From: Anaspis maculata
Lineage: Eukaryota > Arthropoda > Insecta > Coleoptera > Scraptiidae
Direction: 5' to 3'
Assembly (NCBI GenBank): GCA_949128115.1
Contig: OX421965.1
Location: 51,389,257-51,453,256 of the forward strand
DNA length: 64,000 nucleotides
Shown here: positions 22,978 to 34,302 of the stretch, piece after piece
Position numbering within the stretch: the stretch's first letter is position 1
Layout of the letters: each line of letters starts with the position of its first letter
The notes under the pieces: generated by a model
What the model was told of the DNA's origin: nothing
The model's input: the letters and a program-made list of their open reading frames with translations, nothing else
The model's database searches: none
Program-made: the position numbers and the translations under genes

Positions 22978-24171
22978 TAGTCCATCCGCTAGGTACTATT
23001 CTGTATTTTTTTAGAGGTCGAAAAGGTTTTTTTTGGAATTCCAATCAGTTAAGGTCCACAGAATCATATTTTTTTGGTGGCAACGCTCAAAAGTGGTGCG
23101 GTCACCCTGTGCACCCCCATGGGGGCCAGCCCCCAGTTAATCAAATTTCAGTGCTGTAACTCGGAGGATCGACACAGAATTGCAAAAAATTAGGGATGTC
23201 ATGAAAAATGTCCCTCAAAAGTCATCCACAATGAAGATACAGCCCTTCAAGTTTCAAAAAAGGCGATTTTCGTGGAGGTACAATTTCCACAATTTTCAAC
23301 CGATTTTGCTGAAAATTTGGCTAGGTCCTTCTGTAACAAGTATCTAGAAGGGGGAATTTCATTTTCTGGATAAATTGTCCAGTGGCGGAGCAACTGGAAA
23401 TTTTGACATAATGCCGTCCCTCCTCATTTCTCAAGTCCCTGGTCAACTTTGAACTCTGAAACTTTCACTATGTATCGAGTATATTGTTCAGCTACGATGT
23501 TCCCAAAAAAAATAGAATCAAAGCTGGTTTCTGGGTTTAATGTTGAATATAGAAGAGGAGGATTTGCTTTAATTTTTTTAGCTGAATATCCTAGTATTCT
23601 TTTTATATGAAAAAATTGTGTACAAATTTTTTTGTTTTTTTTTTGGGAGCATCGTAGCTGAATAATGTATTCGATACATAGTGAAAGTTTCAGAGTCCAA
23701 AGTTGACCAGGGACTTGGGAAATGAGGACAGACGGCATTATGTCAAAATTTCCAGTTGTTCCGCCGCTGGACAATTTATCCAGAAAATGAAATTCCCCCT
23801 TCTAGATGCTTGTTATAGAGGGGCTTAGCCAAATTTTCAGCAAAATCGGTTGAAAATTGTGGAAATTGTACCTCCACGGAAATCGCCTTTTTTGAAACTT
23901 GAAGGGCTGTATCTTCATTGTGGATGACTTTTGAGGGAGTTTTTTCATGACATCCTGATTTTTTTGTAATTCTGTGTCGATCCTCCGAGTTACAGAACTG
24001 AAATTCGATTAACTGGGGGCTGGCCCCCATGGGGGTGCACAGGGTGACCGCACCACTTTTGAGCGTTGCCACCAAAAAAATATGATTCTGTGGACCTTGA
24101 CTGATTGGAATTCCAAAAAAAACCTTTTCGACCTCTAAAAAAATACAGAATAGTACCTAGCGGATGGACTA
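22978..24171. repeat. Fold-back element with arms of about 530 bp
   Basis: The left arm (22978 to about 23515) starts TAGTCCATCCGCTAGGTACT and the right arm (about 23640 to 24171) ends with its complement. Arms differ at only a few positions by eye, through the palindromic CCCCCATGGGGGCCAGCCCCC and the block around TGTCGATCCTCCGAGTTACAG. The spacer is about 120 bp. No transposase frame. Transcription through it would give a long double-stranded RNA. Confidence 0.88.
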
Positions 24172-24549
24172 ACCGTCAGGAGCGAAATATTACATACATC
24201 AAAATTTTTGTCATTGGAAAAAAAGCGACAAGGTCTTGCTTCATCGAAAGTATGGCCTAACAGAATAAAAGGCTTGGCTCCTGGCTTTATTTTGAATGTA
24301 CAAACTACGAAAAGGCTTCTTCATGGCTATGTCACTTTTTTGTAGTTACAAAAAATTTGATGTATGCAATACAGTGCTCCTGACAGTACATGGATGAAAC
24401 TAACGGGCTTTTGTGTGGGAACATCCTCTTTATTAAAAATCGGTCGTACGACAACATTTTTGGGGGTTTTTGGTCCATAAGACAAGTTTTGGAATTTTCA
24501 AAAAAGGGCCAAAATTCACCTCCTCCTGGAGACTTCTCCTTAGACAGCG

Positions 24550-24919
24550 GTTTTCGTTTTTTTGATGGAAACAAAAGACCTGGAAACGTTTCCACGTGTA
24601 AAATGAGATGGGTATGGGTATTTGAGCAAATTGCAAACGGCATTCAATAGAATTCATCAAAACGGTCAGTATGATGATAACTCAATGTGCAATGGCTATT
24701 TTATAATTTTGAGATCTTCCGTAATAGAAATTTTAATGGGTAAAATTGAATTGCCTCGAAATTTTGGAATAACTATTCCATGTTATTGAATCATACACCA
24801 TACTTACCGTTTTCATAAGTTCTATTGAATGCCGGATGCAGTTTGAAGAAATACCCATAGATTTTATACGTGAAAAACGTGTTTTTCCAAGTTTTTGTTT
24901 TTGTCATGAATAAAAAACC
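24550..24919. repeat. Second fold-back element, more diverged
   Basis: GGCATTCAATAGAATTCATC at about 24639 is mirrored near 24799-24835, and the similarity extends outwards through GGGTATTT and CACGTGTAAAAT. Arms are about 125 bp with a spacer of about 120 bp. Just outside, AAAGGGCCAAAATTCACCT (about 24505) repeats AAAGGGCCAAAATTTACCT left of the previous fold-back (about 22949), so the two may be parts of one family. Confidence 0.6.
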
Positions 24920-27500
24920 ACTAGAAATTTTTTACATTTTTTTTCACTATTCCAATGTTGAACTTTTGAAGCACTTTTGGATGACGTATCATTCAACATT
25001 GTACAGTGTAGAAAAAAAAATACAAATTTTTGAGGCGCCCCCGTGCACAAAGTTTTGGTGGAAAAAAATCTGCTAGTATATGAATCGGATCTTGAAGATA
25101 TTGTTAATTCAACAGTTTTTCCCTCGACTCGATAGCTCAAACGGTTCTCGAGAAAAATGGGGGTGAGCATGTTTTATGAATCTTGTATGCCAGTCTCTGT
25201 TCAATCAATTTTTGTTTTTGTCCTTCGTCTTCATTGATAACTTCAACTTCTAGTGATTCTATTTCCACCTCAACGATTCTTAGCTTCTCGGGATCTTGAC
25301 ACGGGAAATACCCGACTGTATCAGTAGACATAGCTTTATGTCAAAAAGTGTTTTGTTTTTCCTTCCAGCAACACCGTTTCGCTCAGGATTATATGAAACC
25401 GTGAGGCGTCGGTTTACAACTTCACTTCTTAGAAACTCACCAAAGTCATCGCTTGTATAAATAATTCAGTCCAATTGTCAGTTTGCCTACATTTAACTGT
25501 TCTCCCTGTTCTCTTTTTAATTAATGTGATGACATATCGCATGATTTTGAAACCGACCAGCACTTAAGCATATTAAAAATTAACTTGAAACATTGTGGGC
25601 TTCAGTAATAGTAATACACCTGAAAAGGGGGAGACGGTCATCAAGAAACGGAAGTGGAAAAAGAAAAAATGACGGCGGATGTCTGGTACAAGAACACGAG
25701 AGATATTGGTATTTCCACGCTCCAGATACTAGAGAAGAGAAGATTCCAGTCTATTGTCACGTGATATATACTTTGCATCTTTATCTGAAGCTACCTGCCC
25801 TGAAGCCCCCAACCTAGTAGACCTTCAACCCCGCGATATAGGGAACCCTTAATCGTGACACTATTCCGATGTTCAAGACTTCCAGAGTACAGCTGCTGCC
25901 GGGCCTCCAGAATGCTCGCAAGTTCAGTTATTTGATCTCTTTGTTAACTTGTATCTATTCATGTTATGAAGAAGTCAATGGTTGTTGAATTCATAACTGA
26001 AATGGAGGATCGCACAGTAAGCGAAGCAAGGGGATGCATGTACAGTTGTGGGTCACTGCTGCTGAGAGTTTGAGAATGGTGAAAGAGTACAACGATGTCG
26101 CCACAAGATATCCAGATGACCGATGGACATGGTCGGAATATTCTTCTCCATGAATATTGATTATGTGTATTCCTGTGATTATGGATTGATTGTTTTATTG
26201 TTGATATTTTATCGTTTTATTATGGTACAATTAAAAGACATCCATAGATGCACACACACACACTGTTCTCTTTTCTTCTTTCGGCAGCAGGTCCAAGGGC
26301 ATCTGCGTGCTTGCCAAAACCGTCTCTATTCTACCACATATCCCTAATCAATATAGATCATCGTAGAACTTACTAACAAACTTATTCTCACTGCTTCACT
26401 CTGCGCCAAGTGACGTACTGACGATACTCACACATTGGTCTGCAGTCTTCTTTTCCTTTCTATCCCAGGTTCCTCAGCAATTTAGGTTCGTGGAACAAAT
26501 ATAACCTGTTCTAGCGAGAGCAACATTCTATCTCTCGTCTTTCTCTTATTCTCTCTGCATCAGTGGCTTACACACTCCATTTCAAATAGTGGGAGGATGG
26601 GGTAATTGAATTGATATTATATTTTTGAACATGAGTCGATATATTTGTCTTTGAAATGAAATTGTTTTTTGTTGATTTGAAGTCTCTGTGTTTAATTTCC
26701 AAGCCTTCACTTACCTATGCTACCTTGTGGAGCTTCTTTGAGTTGGGGAATGTTTATTTTTGTATGTGGGGTGAGGGTTAGCGGTCACAGTTTTCATAAG
26801 TACTTTTTTTTCGATCCCAGAATCCACACGATGCACACCCACTGTCTGGAGCAGTTATCGGTAAAAGAACCGAAATAGTTTGGTTTGCTCCGTGATTCTA
26901 CTCTCATAGGTCCATGAACATCGTAATGAATCATTAAACTTCAATTGTTTTCAATAAATACATCTTGATGGTATCTAACAGAATTTGAGTATTGCGTAAA
27001 GCACCAAGATAGAAGAAAGCCGAGGGTGAAGTGCAGATAAAGGTGCAGTATTGAATGATATGTTGCTGGATCTTGCTCAGGGTTCTGGTTGGTTGATCTA
27101 TCGAGATTCACAACGAGACAAGACCATTATTATGGTTCGTTGGTGACGGTTCGATTCGCATTCACAATGTTTCTGATCGGAAGCGCATTGTCTATTTTTT
27201 ATAAATAGAACCTCTGTTTGTAACACAATTACTAACACTCAACCATGCAAAACCAACGACGCTTTTCTTTAGCTGGGAGATCTTGAAAACTATGGCAATC
27301 CTAATTACAAATCCTTTCCACTGAAATTCCCTGTCTCGCTCATCGAAGACATTAAATTTATCACGTTTTAGGCGATTTTGAGGTTGAATAAACTGGCAAC
27401 ATTGAAAAGCAGCCACATGATGTAGACAACCATTTTTCTAGATTTTATAAAGGACCGTTCTAATAGGAATCAATCTGAAAGCCTATGGAAATAAAAACCT
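24920..27500. other. No recognisable gene
   Basis: A 64-codon acidic minus-strand frame at 25137-25331 (contains EVEIESLEVEVINEDEGQKQ) has a plausible composition for protein but no family I can name. A short AC microsatellite lies near 26250. The rest is AT-rich, low-information sequence. Confidence 0.4.
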
Positions 27501-27746
27501 GTGGCGAATCGGGGGCATATCGTATTCAGACAACGCAGCATCAACAGCATTAGCAGACAAAAGGGCTTTGGCGGCGGGTCTCATTTGGATATACTACTCA
27601 CGTCGCCCACACAAAGTATTAATATCTGCTGCAGCGCCCCCGATGACGGTTTCTACGACGCCATACGCATCCAGCCGCCGAATACGAACTCCAGATTTTC
27701 GGAAGAGAGGGAGTTTATGAACCTGCTGGATGCGCCCAGGCCCTAG
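27501..27746 (+). CDS. Possible terminal exon of an unidentified gene
   Basis: An open frame of 81 codons ends in a TAG. Its second half is in a locally GC-rich, non-repetitive block and reads like protein: DILLTSPTQSINICCSAPDD, then GFYDAIRIQPPNTNSRFSEE and REFMNLLDAPRP. A possible acceptor (TTAGCAG|ACAAAAGGG) precedes that half near 27562, so the real exon may start there and the ATG at 27501 may be fortuitous. I recognise no domain and found no upstream exons. It could equally be conserved non-coding DNA. Confidence 0.25.
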   Translation: MANRGHIVFRQRSINSISRQKGFGGGSHLDILLTSPTQSINICCSAPDDGFYDAIRIQPPNTNSRFSEEREFMNLLDAPRP

Positions 27747-29748
27747 CCATCGAAATCAATGTCAATGCAAATATTTAAACTCTAAAATATGCCAGAGTTG
27801 CGATGGCGCCGTGATTCATAATATTCTTTGTTCAAAGGTTGAACCACTCAAGTTTGCATCAGCACCACCAGTGCAATTTTTCCGTTTTGCGTGCGGCATT
27901 GTGGTGTGGCAAAATGGGCATGTTCCATTAGCGCACATGCATACCGCATAATATATACACTTTTGTCTGATGTTATTCTGCTGTTTGTGGAATAGATTTT
28001 AATTAAATGGCGGCGGATGGGTCGCGTGTGTGGAGTGGAAAATCACGTTCGGCCGCCACCATCTAACAGTTCTCTGTTAATAAATATGACCACCCCGACG
28101 TGTCGGTGCTTTCCTCTGCAATCTCCCCTAAGCCCGGTGATTATCTCCCGACGGGAAGTCAAAGGAGAGCAAGGAACACGCACTGGATGTTGTTGCTTTG
28201 CAGCAGTGGAAGGAGCCATGCCGGATTGGGATTTATCGCACTTGAATTTGTCGAGTACTTGCCTAGTTTGCATAAGGGGAGTGAACTCCGGCAAGGGAGC
28301 AACCACAATCCGGTCCTTTTTCAACCATCTTGAGATTGCGGCATGGAGAGGTTCTCAATTAACACGAATCTGTTGCGATTGCCATTCACCGACGTAGTGA
28401 TATGATGACCTTCCGTTGTTATCCTTTCAAATGAATTGTGCTTGGGTTTTCTGAGGATAATAGGGTCCTTGCATGAATTTTATTTCCAGACAATCACTTC
28501 ATAAAATCATTGGAAACGTTATCCACAATAATTTCTGCCCAAAAAATCGAAAAAATTGACCCACCCTTTAAATGAAGATCAAAGTTTTAATTTTTTTTTT
28601 CGCGCCAAAAACGCGGTCGCTTCTGCAATTGACTTTGTATGACCACGATGACGTCACTCCGAGAGTTCTATTTTTTGTTTGCAAGTTTTTTTTCTTTTCA
28701 AGGTTGCAGCCCTGCGCAAAATTCAAATCTTCATTATTTTACCCAAGGAGACTATTTTACCTATCAACTTGCTATCAACCTAAATCAGTCCCGAAAAATT
28801 CAAAATCATTGTATTTTCATTCTATATTTTTATTACCACAGTACCTGAATAAATTATTACAAATTGAGTCTATTAACAAAAGAATCAAATAAATAAATTA
28901 TGTAACAGAATGTTGGGCTTCCCTTTTGTCGACCATTTTCTTATCTTGCTTGTGTAATTATCATTCCACCTTCTGCACTACCAAAGAATACCAAACATAG
29001 CAATGACGGATCTTCTATTATACAATTTGTTTCACTGTTTTTGCAAATAAACCAAGAGAAATCTTCTTTTGCTCTCATGTAGAAAGTATAATCTTGCATT
29101 TTTTTCTAGCTCTGCTCTGACGTTACATAGGTATACTACCGGTACGGAATCACTTAAAAAAATTGCAGGATGGTGGACTAAAATAATAATTATTGTATAG
29201 CAACGCGAGCATCGGACCCTTCAAACTGGTCATCTGGTCCATTCCTCTTTCATATTAAGAAAGGATGTGCATCAGAACTGGCAATCAAAAATAGTAGTGA
29301 CGTATTATAGGTGTGCTCTGCTTGGTATTTATGATGTCAGATCTTCAGATTGCTGATGCAGGTCTGGTATATCGTAGGCGAAACATCCGTTTATATGAAT
29401 GATGATTGAAGACAAGATCGCTAGAACGAGCTGGTGTGTTCTTTCTTCTCATAATTTCATGGAAAAAATTGGTTTGGTGAGCTCGAGGGTGAGCTCAATC
29501 AAAATTTCATTCGTTGAACTTGTAACAGCTGCGATTGATTTGCCACTAGGTGTTTCTGTAGGTACGGTCCTCGATCCTAATGGTATTGAACAAAGGCAAT
29601 CTTCATTTAGCGCCCTAGCTGTGGATAAGTAGTGACCCCATTTTCCTCCACATATTTCCAGATCAATGCAGTCGTTCTAATGGACGCATTAGAGATAGCT
29701 TTTGCAACAGAAAGAGACGACTTCTCTTCAAAGTACCTGTGAAGAATA
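27747..29748. other. No recognisable gene
   Basis: Overlapping frames on both strands at 28017-28397 cover a GC-richer block without motif. Bases 28590-28900 are AT-rich. Near 29362-29390 the plus strand has CTGATGC...GGCGAAAC, vaguely like a hammerhead core but with the essential A of CUGANGA changed. Nothing is supported. Confidence 0.35.
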
Positions 29749-29750
29749 TA

Positions 29751-31736
29751 CAGGGTGTTTAAAAAAGTATGTGCCATATGTGAATGGCAGATGGAGGATG
29801 TCAAGGCGAGTTGAGATCAAGAAGAGAAATTTTTTTTTGGCGATCGGTCTCGAAGATACAGGGTGTTTTGTTCTTTGGTCACAATTTACAATAAGCGATT
29901 TCTCTGAAGCGGTTTAATATGAACAAATGAAATTTACCTGACACATTTCTCAGCTGGTACTTGATCAAATGCCATAGCAGGCAGAAAAAAAATCAGGTTC
30001 GGACTTGGAAAAAAAGGTTTTGAGTTTGCCTGTCAAAAAGTACATTTTTGAGCGGATTTCGGAAAAAACACTACCATATCTGGAAAGCCCAGGAAAAATG
30101 CTACAAGAGTGACAGTTCAATTTTTAAGGCACACTTGAAATCATGCGACAAAGAAATTGAGAAACAACTCATACCAGTGTTACTATTCAGGGTGAAATTT
30201 TCATTAGGCGCAATAATGGATACAATTCGGTACGATCACTGCAGATTCTTTAGTTCTATCATATATCTCACTAAGACTCGACATGTCTCACAAGGAAAGA
30301 CATTTCTAAAAAAAATCTCGAGAAAACCGAGGAGAAAACCAAAATTCTCGCCAGAGTTGGACTGTTACAATTTCGTTCTTTTGTTTCATTCAAATTCATT
30401 TGGATATGCAGAGTTCACAGATTTTTGTTGAAATTGTTATCACATTTGGCCGAAATAATCGGTTTTCTTAGTAGGTACTTTATTTGATCATACAAAAAAT
30501 TAAATAAGAGAGTTCCATCATTTCTTGTACCACAAAATATTCGCTGGTTTTTGTTATACCTACCTAGTTCACCTAGGTAACTTTATTTTTTTTTTGAAAC
30601 ATTTATTGTTGTGTTGTGGGTTGTGTTACAAGTTGTTTGTTCGGTCCAAATAAATCCTCGCAAACAAAATTGCCAACCGTTTACAAACGCTGACTTCGCC
30701 GATATTATTTTCGTGTATGGGTTCTGCGATGGCAACGGGAGAGCCGCCAAAAGGGAATACGAGCTAAGATATCCAGGTCGCAGAATACCATCTCGAAACA
30801 CGTTTGGAAGAATCTTTCAATACAGTCGTGAACATGGGAGATTCCCCGGAACTGCTGTTGTAGCTGTACCTCCAAGAAACATCGAACGACCGAGAGTGGA
30901 TGTCCAGGAAGAAATTCTGGAGATGACAAAGGAAAATTCTTCCATAAGCACGAGGAGGATAAGACATGCCCTTGGTATTCCCGATGCTCGTGCATGGAGA
31001 GGATTGAAAAGCGAACGCTTGTAACGCCTTACCACCTGCAGAAGGTGCAGCGACTAGAGCCAAATGATTCAGCCCCAGGCCTCACCTTTTGCAGATGGAA
31101 CCATCCACGAACTGTACCTCGGATTTTATTCACAGATGAGGCCCAGTTTACAAGGGACGGCGTTTTCCCGAGATTTTTTTTAGAAATTTCTTCCCTTGTG
31201 AGACATGTCGAGTCTAAGTGAAAGATATGATAGAACTGAAGCATCTGCAGTGATCGTACCGAATTGTATCCATTATTGCGCCTAACAAAAATTTCACTCT
31301 GAATAGTAACACTGGGTATGAGTTGTTTTTCAATTTCTTTGCCGGATGATTTCAAGTGTGCCGTAAAAATTGTCACTCTTGTAGCATTTTTCCTGAGCTT
31401 TCCAGATATGGTAGTGTTCTTTCCGAAATCCGCTCAAAAAATGTACATTTTGACAGGCAAACTCAAAAAATTTTTTTTCCAAGTCCGGACCTGACTTTTT
31501 TTCTACCTGCTATGGCATTTGATCAAGTACCAGCAGAGGAATGTGACAGGTGAATTTCATTTGTTTATATCAAACCGCTCCAGAGATATCGCTTATTGTA
31601 AATTGTGAACAAAGAACAAAACACCCTGTATCTTCGAGACGGATCGCCAAAAAAAAATTTCTCTTCTTGATCTCAACTCGCCTTGACATCCTCCATCTGC
31701 TATTCACGTATGGCACATACTTTTTGAAACACCCTG
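29751..31736 (+). mobile_element. Mariner-like element with very long inverted repeats and a partial transposase
   Basis: CAGGGTGTTTAAAAAAGTAT at the left is mirrored by ATACTTTTTGAAACACCCTG at the right, both flanked by TA (29749-29750, 31737-31738), the target duplication of the IS630/Tc1/mariner group. Each arm is about 600 bp (29751 to about 30350 and about 31140 to 31736). They enclose a transposase fragment (30611-31190). The 1,986-bp element is thus a fold-back whose single gene has lost its C-terminal half and is non-autonomous. Confidence 0.88.
30611..31190 (+). pseudogene. Mariner-like transposase, N-terminal half with frameshift
   Basis: The first frame gives FTNADFADIIFVYGFCDGNG, then RAAKREYELRYPGRRIPSRN, RVDVQEEILEM and SSISTRRIRHALGIPDA. 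This is the helix-turn-helix DNA-binding region (DUF4817 type) common in arthropod Tc1/mariner-like proteins. Near 31010 the frame shifts by one base and continues as TPYHLQKVQRLEPNDSAPGL, then ILFTDEAQFTRDGV. The first catalytic Asp sits in FTDEAQF. The rest of the DDE domain is missing because the right inverted arm begins there. Such a protein would bind the inverted ends and cut the element out. The frameshift and truncation make it inactive. Confidence 0.88.
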
Positions 31737-33260
31737 TAGAAATATTTTATAATTGAGTTCTTACGTAAAACAAACAATTCCGCAATGAAGCTCATTTTTA
31801 GCCTTTGTCAAATTTCAGTAACAGAACAAGTAAAACCAATTTCGCAAGTAGTAAAATGGATTTCAAAAAAAAGTATAAATTTTGAAAAAAGTACTTTATA
31901 TCAGTTTTGGAGAAAAAAAATCTGCTCAGGAGGCGAGTGCAAAAAAACTGCAGATTTTTTCGGCATGTGATACATGATCCTGATTAAATACTGACTCGAA
32001 CATACTTTAAATTGCGATTTCCGGGCACCGCACAGACACCTCAAAGGTAACAGTGGCTCCAAAAATCTCTCTTCATTCCTGCATCCACGTTCGGCTGCAC
32101 TTCCCTGCAGTAATGCAGATAAATCCTGCATTTTTCTGAGATAACCTGGACAAAACTTCGGAATCTTCTGGAGACATGGAGGCGAGCATGGTGTTAGGAG
32201 AGTACCATTGATTTCATGTGAAGATAGCACAGAAGAATTTCAGACGCCACCAACCACAGCATTCCAGCATCGCCGTGGATGGCTACAAAAAAAATTGTTT
32301 CAGTTGAGTACATCAGAAATCACAGAATTATGCCATGACGAGTGCTATGTACGGTTGCGGCCAAAATAAAGTGGACGACAACGTCAATGAGTTGGCTTGC
32401 TGTCATGCGACGTTCAGGCCAGAATCCTGAAAAATCTGTCAACTGTCGTCCACTTTAAAAAGGCCGCAATGGTACCTGCCATATTATTATGGATAACTAA
32501 CTGTGTTATTTTATAAACTGCTAATTAACTTGTAGCCAACCCACAACAGAGGCAGACTTCAGTTGTTCTCCATATTATTAATCTAAATATTTAGTTGGAC
32601 CTTGAACCTCGCATTTCCCCATTTCTTGTCCTCTGGTGTGCAGTCTAATGAGTAAATTGTTGAAAAAATTTGTACGAAAGAGGCAGCCTCTAGTTTCCCT
32701 GGTGAGTTTCTTCACAGTTTCCCCAGGTTCCTTCAGTCTTTTTTCATAGGCCCTCCAAGTTCCACGCAGTTCACCTGGCGAGTGCCAATAGAAGAGTTTT
32801 CCTTGAGATCCTTTAACTTGTACAGAAGGGGTCCCTAGCAATTTACCATTGGATTTATCCCTCAATGGAGTCATGTCAGGAATGCCACATGTTCCATAGT
32901 AATAGCCAGAGTAATATGGCTACAATCTATGTCCCATCGTACGCTTTTGTTTATTTCATGAAGCGGTTCAGGCTGAGTCATTAAGCTAGGTTCAATTCAC
33001 AAGAAAAAGAAACGACCTTCACCTTTTTCGTTTTTCTTTGTGCATTCCAAAGCTTAATCGTGTTGAAAGCAAGGGTCCGTACTCCATAACTTCTCGCAGA
33101 TTTCATTCCTGCAAAAGATCAGTAATGATTGTGCTATTATTTCAACCAATTCCTCGTCTTTACCTCTTCAACCGTGGATGTTCCAACCGGCCAACTCATC
33201 AACGTTCAAACCAATTCAACGGCACGCCACAACATACATAAAATAATTACTTGATCACCT
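31737..33260. other. No intact gene; one MITE
   Basis: A 98-codon minus-strand frame at 32578-32874 has protein-like composition (for example KLFYWHSPGELRGTWRAYEK) but no family I can name. It may belong to the same decayed element as the THAP relic just to the right. Apart from the MITE at 32355-32469 nothing else is recognised. Confidence 0.35.
32355..32469. mobile_element. MITE with TTGCGGCC ends
   Basis: TTGCGGCCAAAATAAAGTGG at the left is mirrored by CCACTTTAAAAAGGCCGCAA at the right, and the pairing continues through ACGACA / TGTCGT. 115 bp, non-coding. Confidence 0.78.
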
Positions 33261-33261
33261 T

Positions 33262-33560
33262 TCTTCAAGACTCCGGCAGATTGTCCAAGTGCATAAGAAT
33301 GACGCTGTCTCACCTTGTTCTTGTTCAAAAAATCACTTGGTGACAAATCATCTCCACACTCTCATGTCTCCACAAACAACGAAGGACGGTTAGTACTAAA
33401 ATTTACTACGTAGCGTCACTTGTCTGGCAAATATTCTTCCATTTCCGTCGCAATTGAGGGTCCCTGGCGGAGCGAAAGAAAGTTTTGTCCGTTGCCTCCA
33501 TGGCATAGCTGTTCCCTCCGGGGAACTCTTCTCTTGTCCTCCATGTAGCTCTATAGCTAA
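33262..33560 (-). pseudogene. THAP-type zinc-finger relic
   Basis: On the minus strand I read PGGNSYAMEATDKTFFRSAR then DPQLRRKWKN, very close to the THAP core (FxRFPxDPxLRxKW). A later frame gives LRSKF, VVCGDM and then CGDDLSPSDFLNKNKVRQR, matching the second half of THAP fingers (VCEDHF...F). The expected N-terminal Cys pair is gone (PGG in place of PGC), the His of CEDHF is lost, and two frameshifts are needed. THAP fingers are DNA-binding domains of P-element transposases and of domesticated relatives. This one is dead. The assignment rests on motif resemblance only. Confidence 0.4.
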
Positions 33561-34302
33561 ACAAAACAGACCTATTTCAATTTTGGGATGTAGCGCCCTT
33601 GTCAGCCAACCTTTACCTGTATTTATTGCACGTATTTCCGTACTCAGGACACCAGAATACACCACTAGAATACACCTACTTTTACTGTTACATCTTACAA
33701 AAAACTGACCTCACGGAAAGCCGCCGCGCCATAGTTAATGAAAGTATGAAAGCCGTGAACATGCGCCGTCGCCCTTGCTCACGTGTCAGGGCCATCCTTA
33801 AGCTCATGCTGCGCGCTTTTCAAACTGAACTGAGGTATATCTCCCACAGACGTCTGAGACGGTGACAGTGAAATATGTCAAACATTTAAAATTCGTAGTC
33901 GCAATCTGTTAGTGTAGAACAGGGATCGTGTAGAATCAAGTAGCCCCAGCCCGGGGCACGACACAATCCGCAGCTGACATATCGGTGCATAGAAGTTGCA
34001 TGCCTAACAGTTTTTGTGTTTTAAATTTATTTACAAATTGAAATAATATCAAGATTTTCGAAAAACCGTTCAGTCTGTGGTGCTATTTGGCTACCAAAGC
34101 ATCATTAGAGGCAATAATAAACAAGTGAGTATGCCTCCACGTGCGTGAGTCTCAGTAGCGCATTTTCTCAAAGAGGCATAATTGTGAACGTAAAGAAATT
34201 TGGTTGAAGGAGAAACACCATTCCTTGCCCACTTTCTTCATTCGAAACTCATTGTGATATTGTGTCATCAGAATGGGGTACTTGCCAATGAAATAGATTT
34301 GA

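Noticed and set aside
28017..28397. 126-codon plus-strand frame
   Set aside because: The opposite strand is open as well, the composition is Cys/Ser/Arg-rich without pattern, and no splice-linked neighbours exist.
29362..29392. Hammerhead-like CTGATGC ... GGCGAAAC
   Set aside because: The invariant A of CUGANGA is C and stem II does not pair convincingly.
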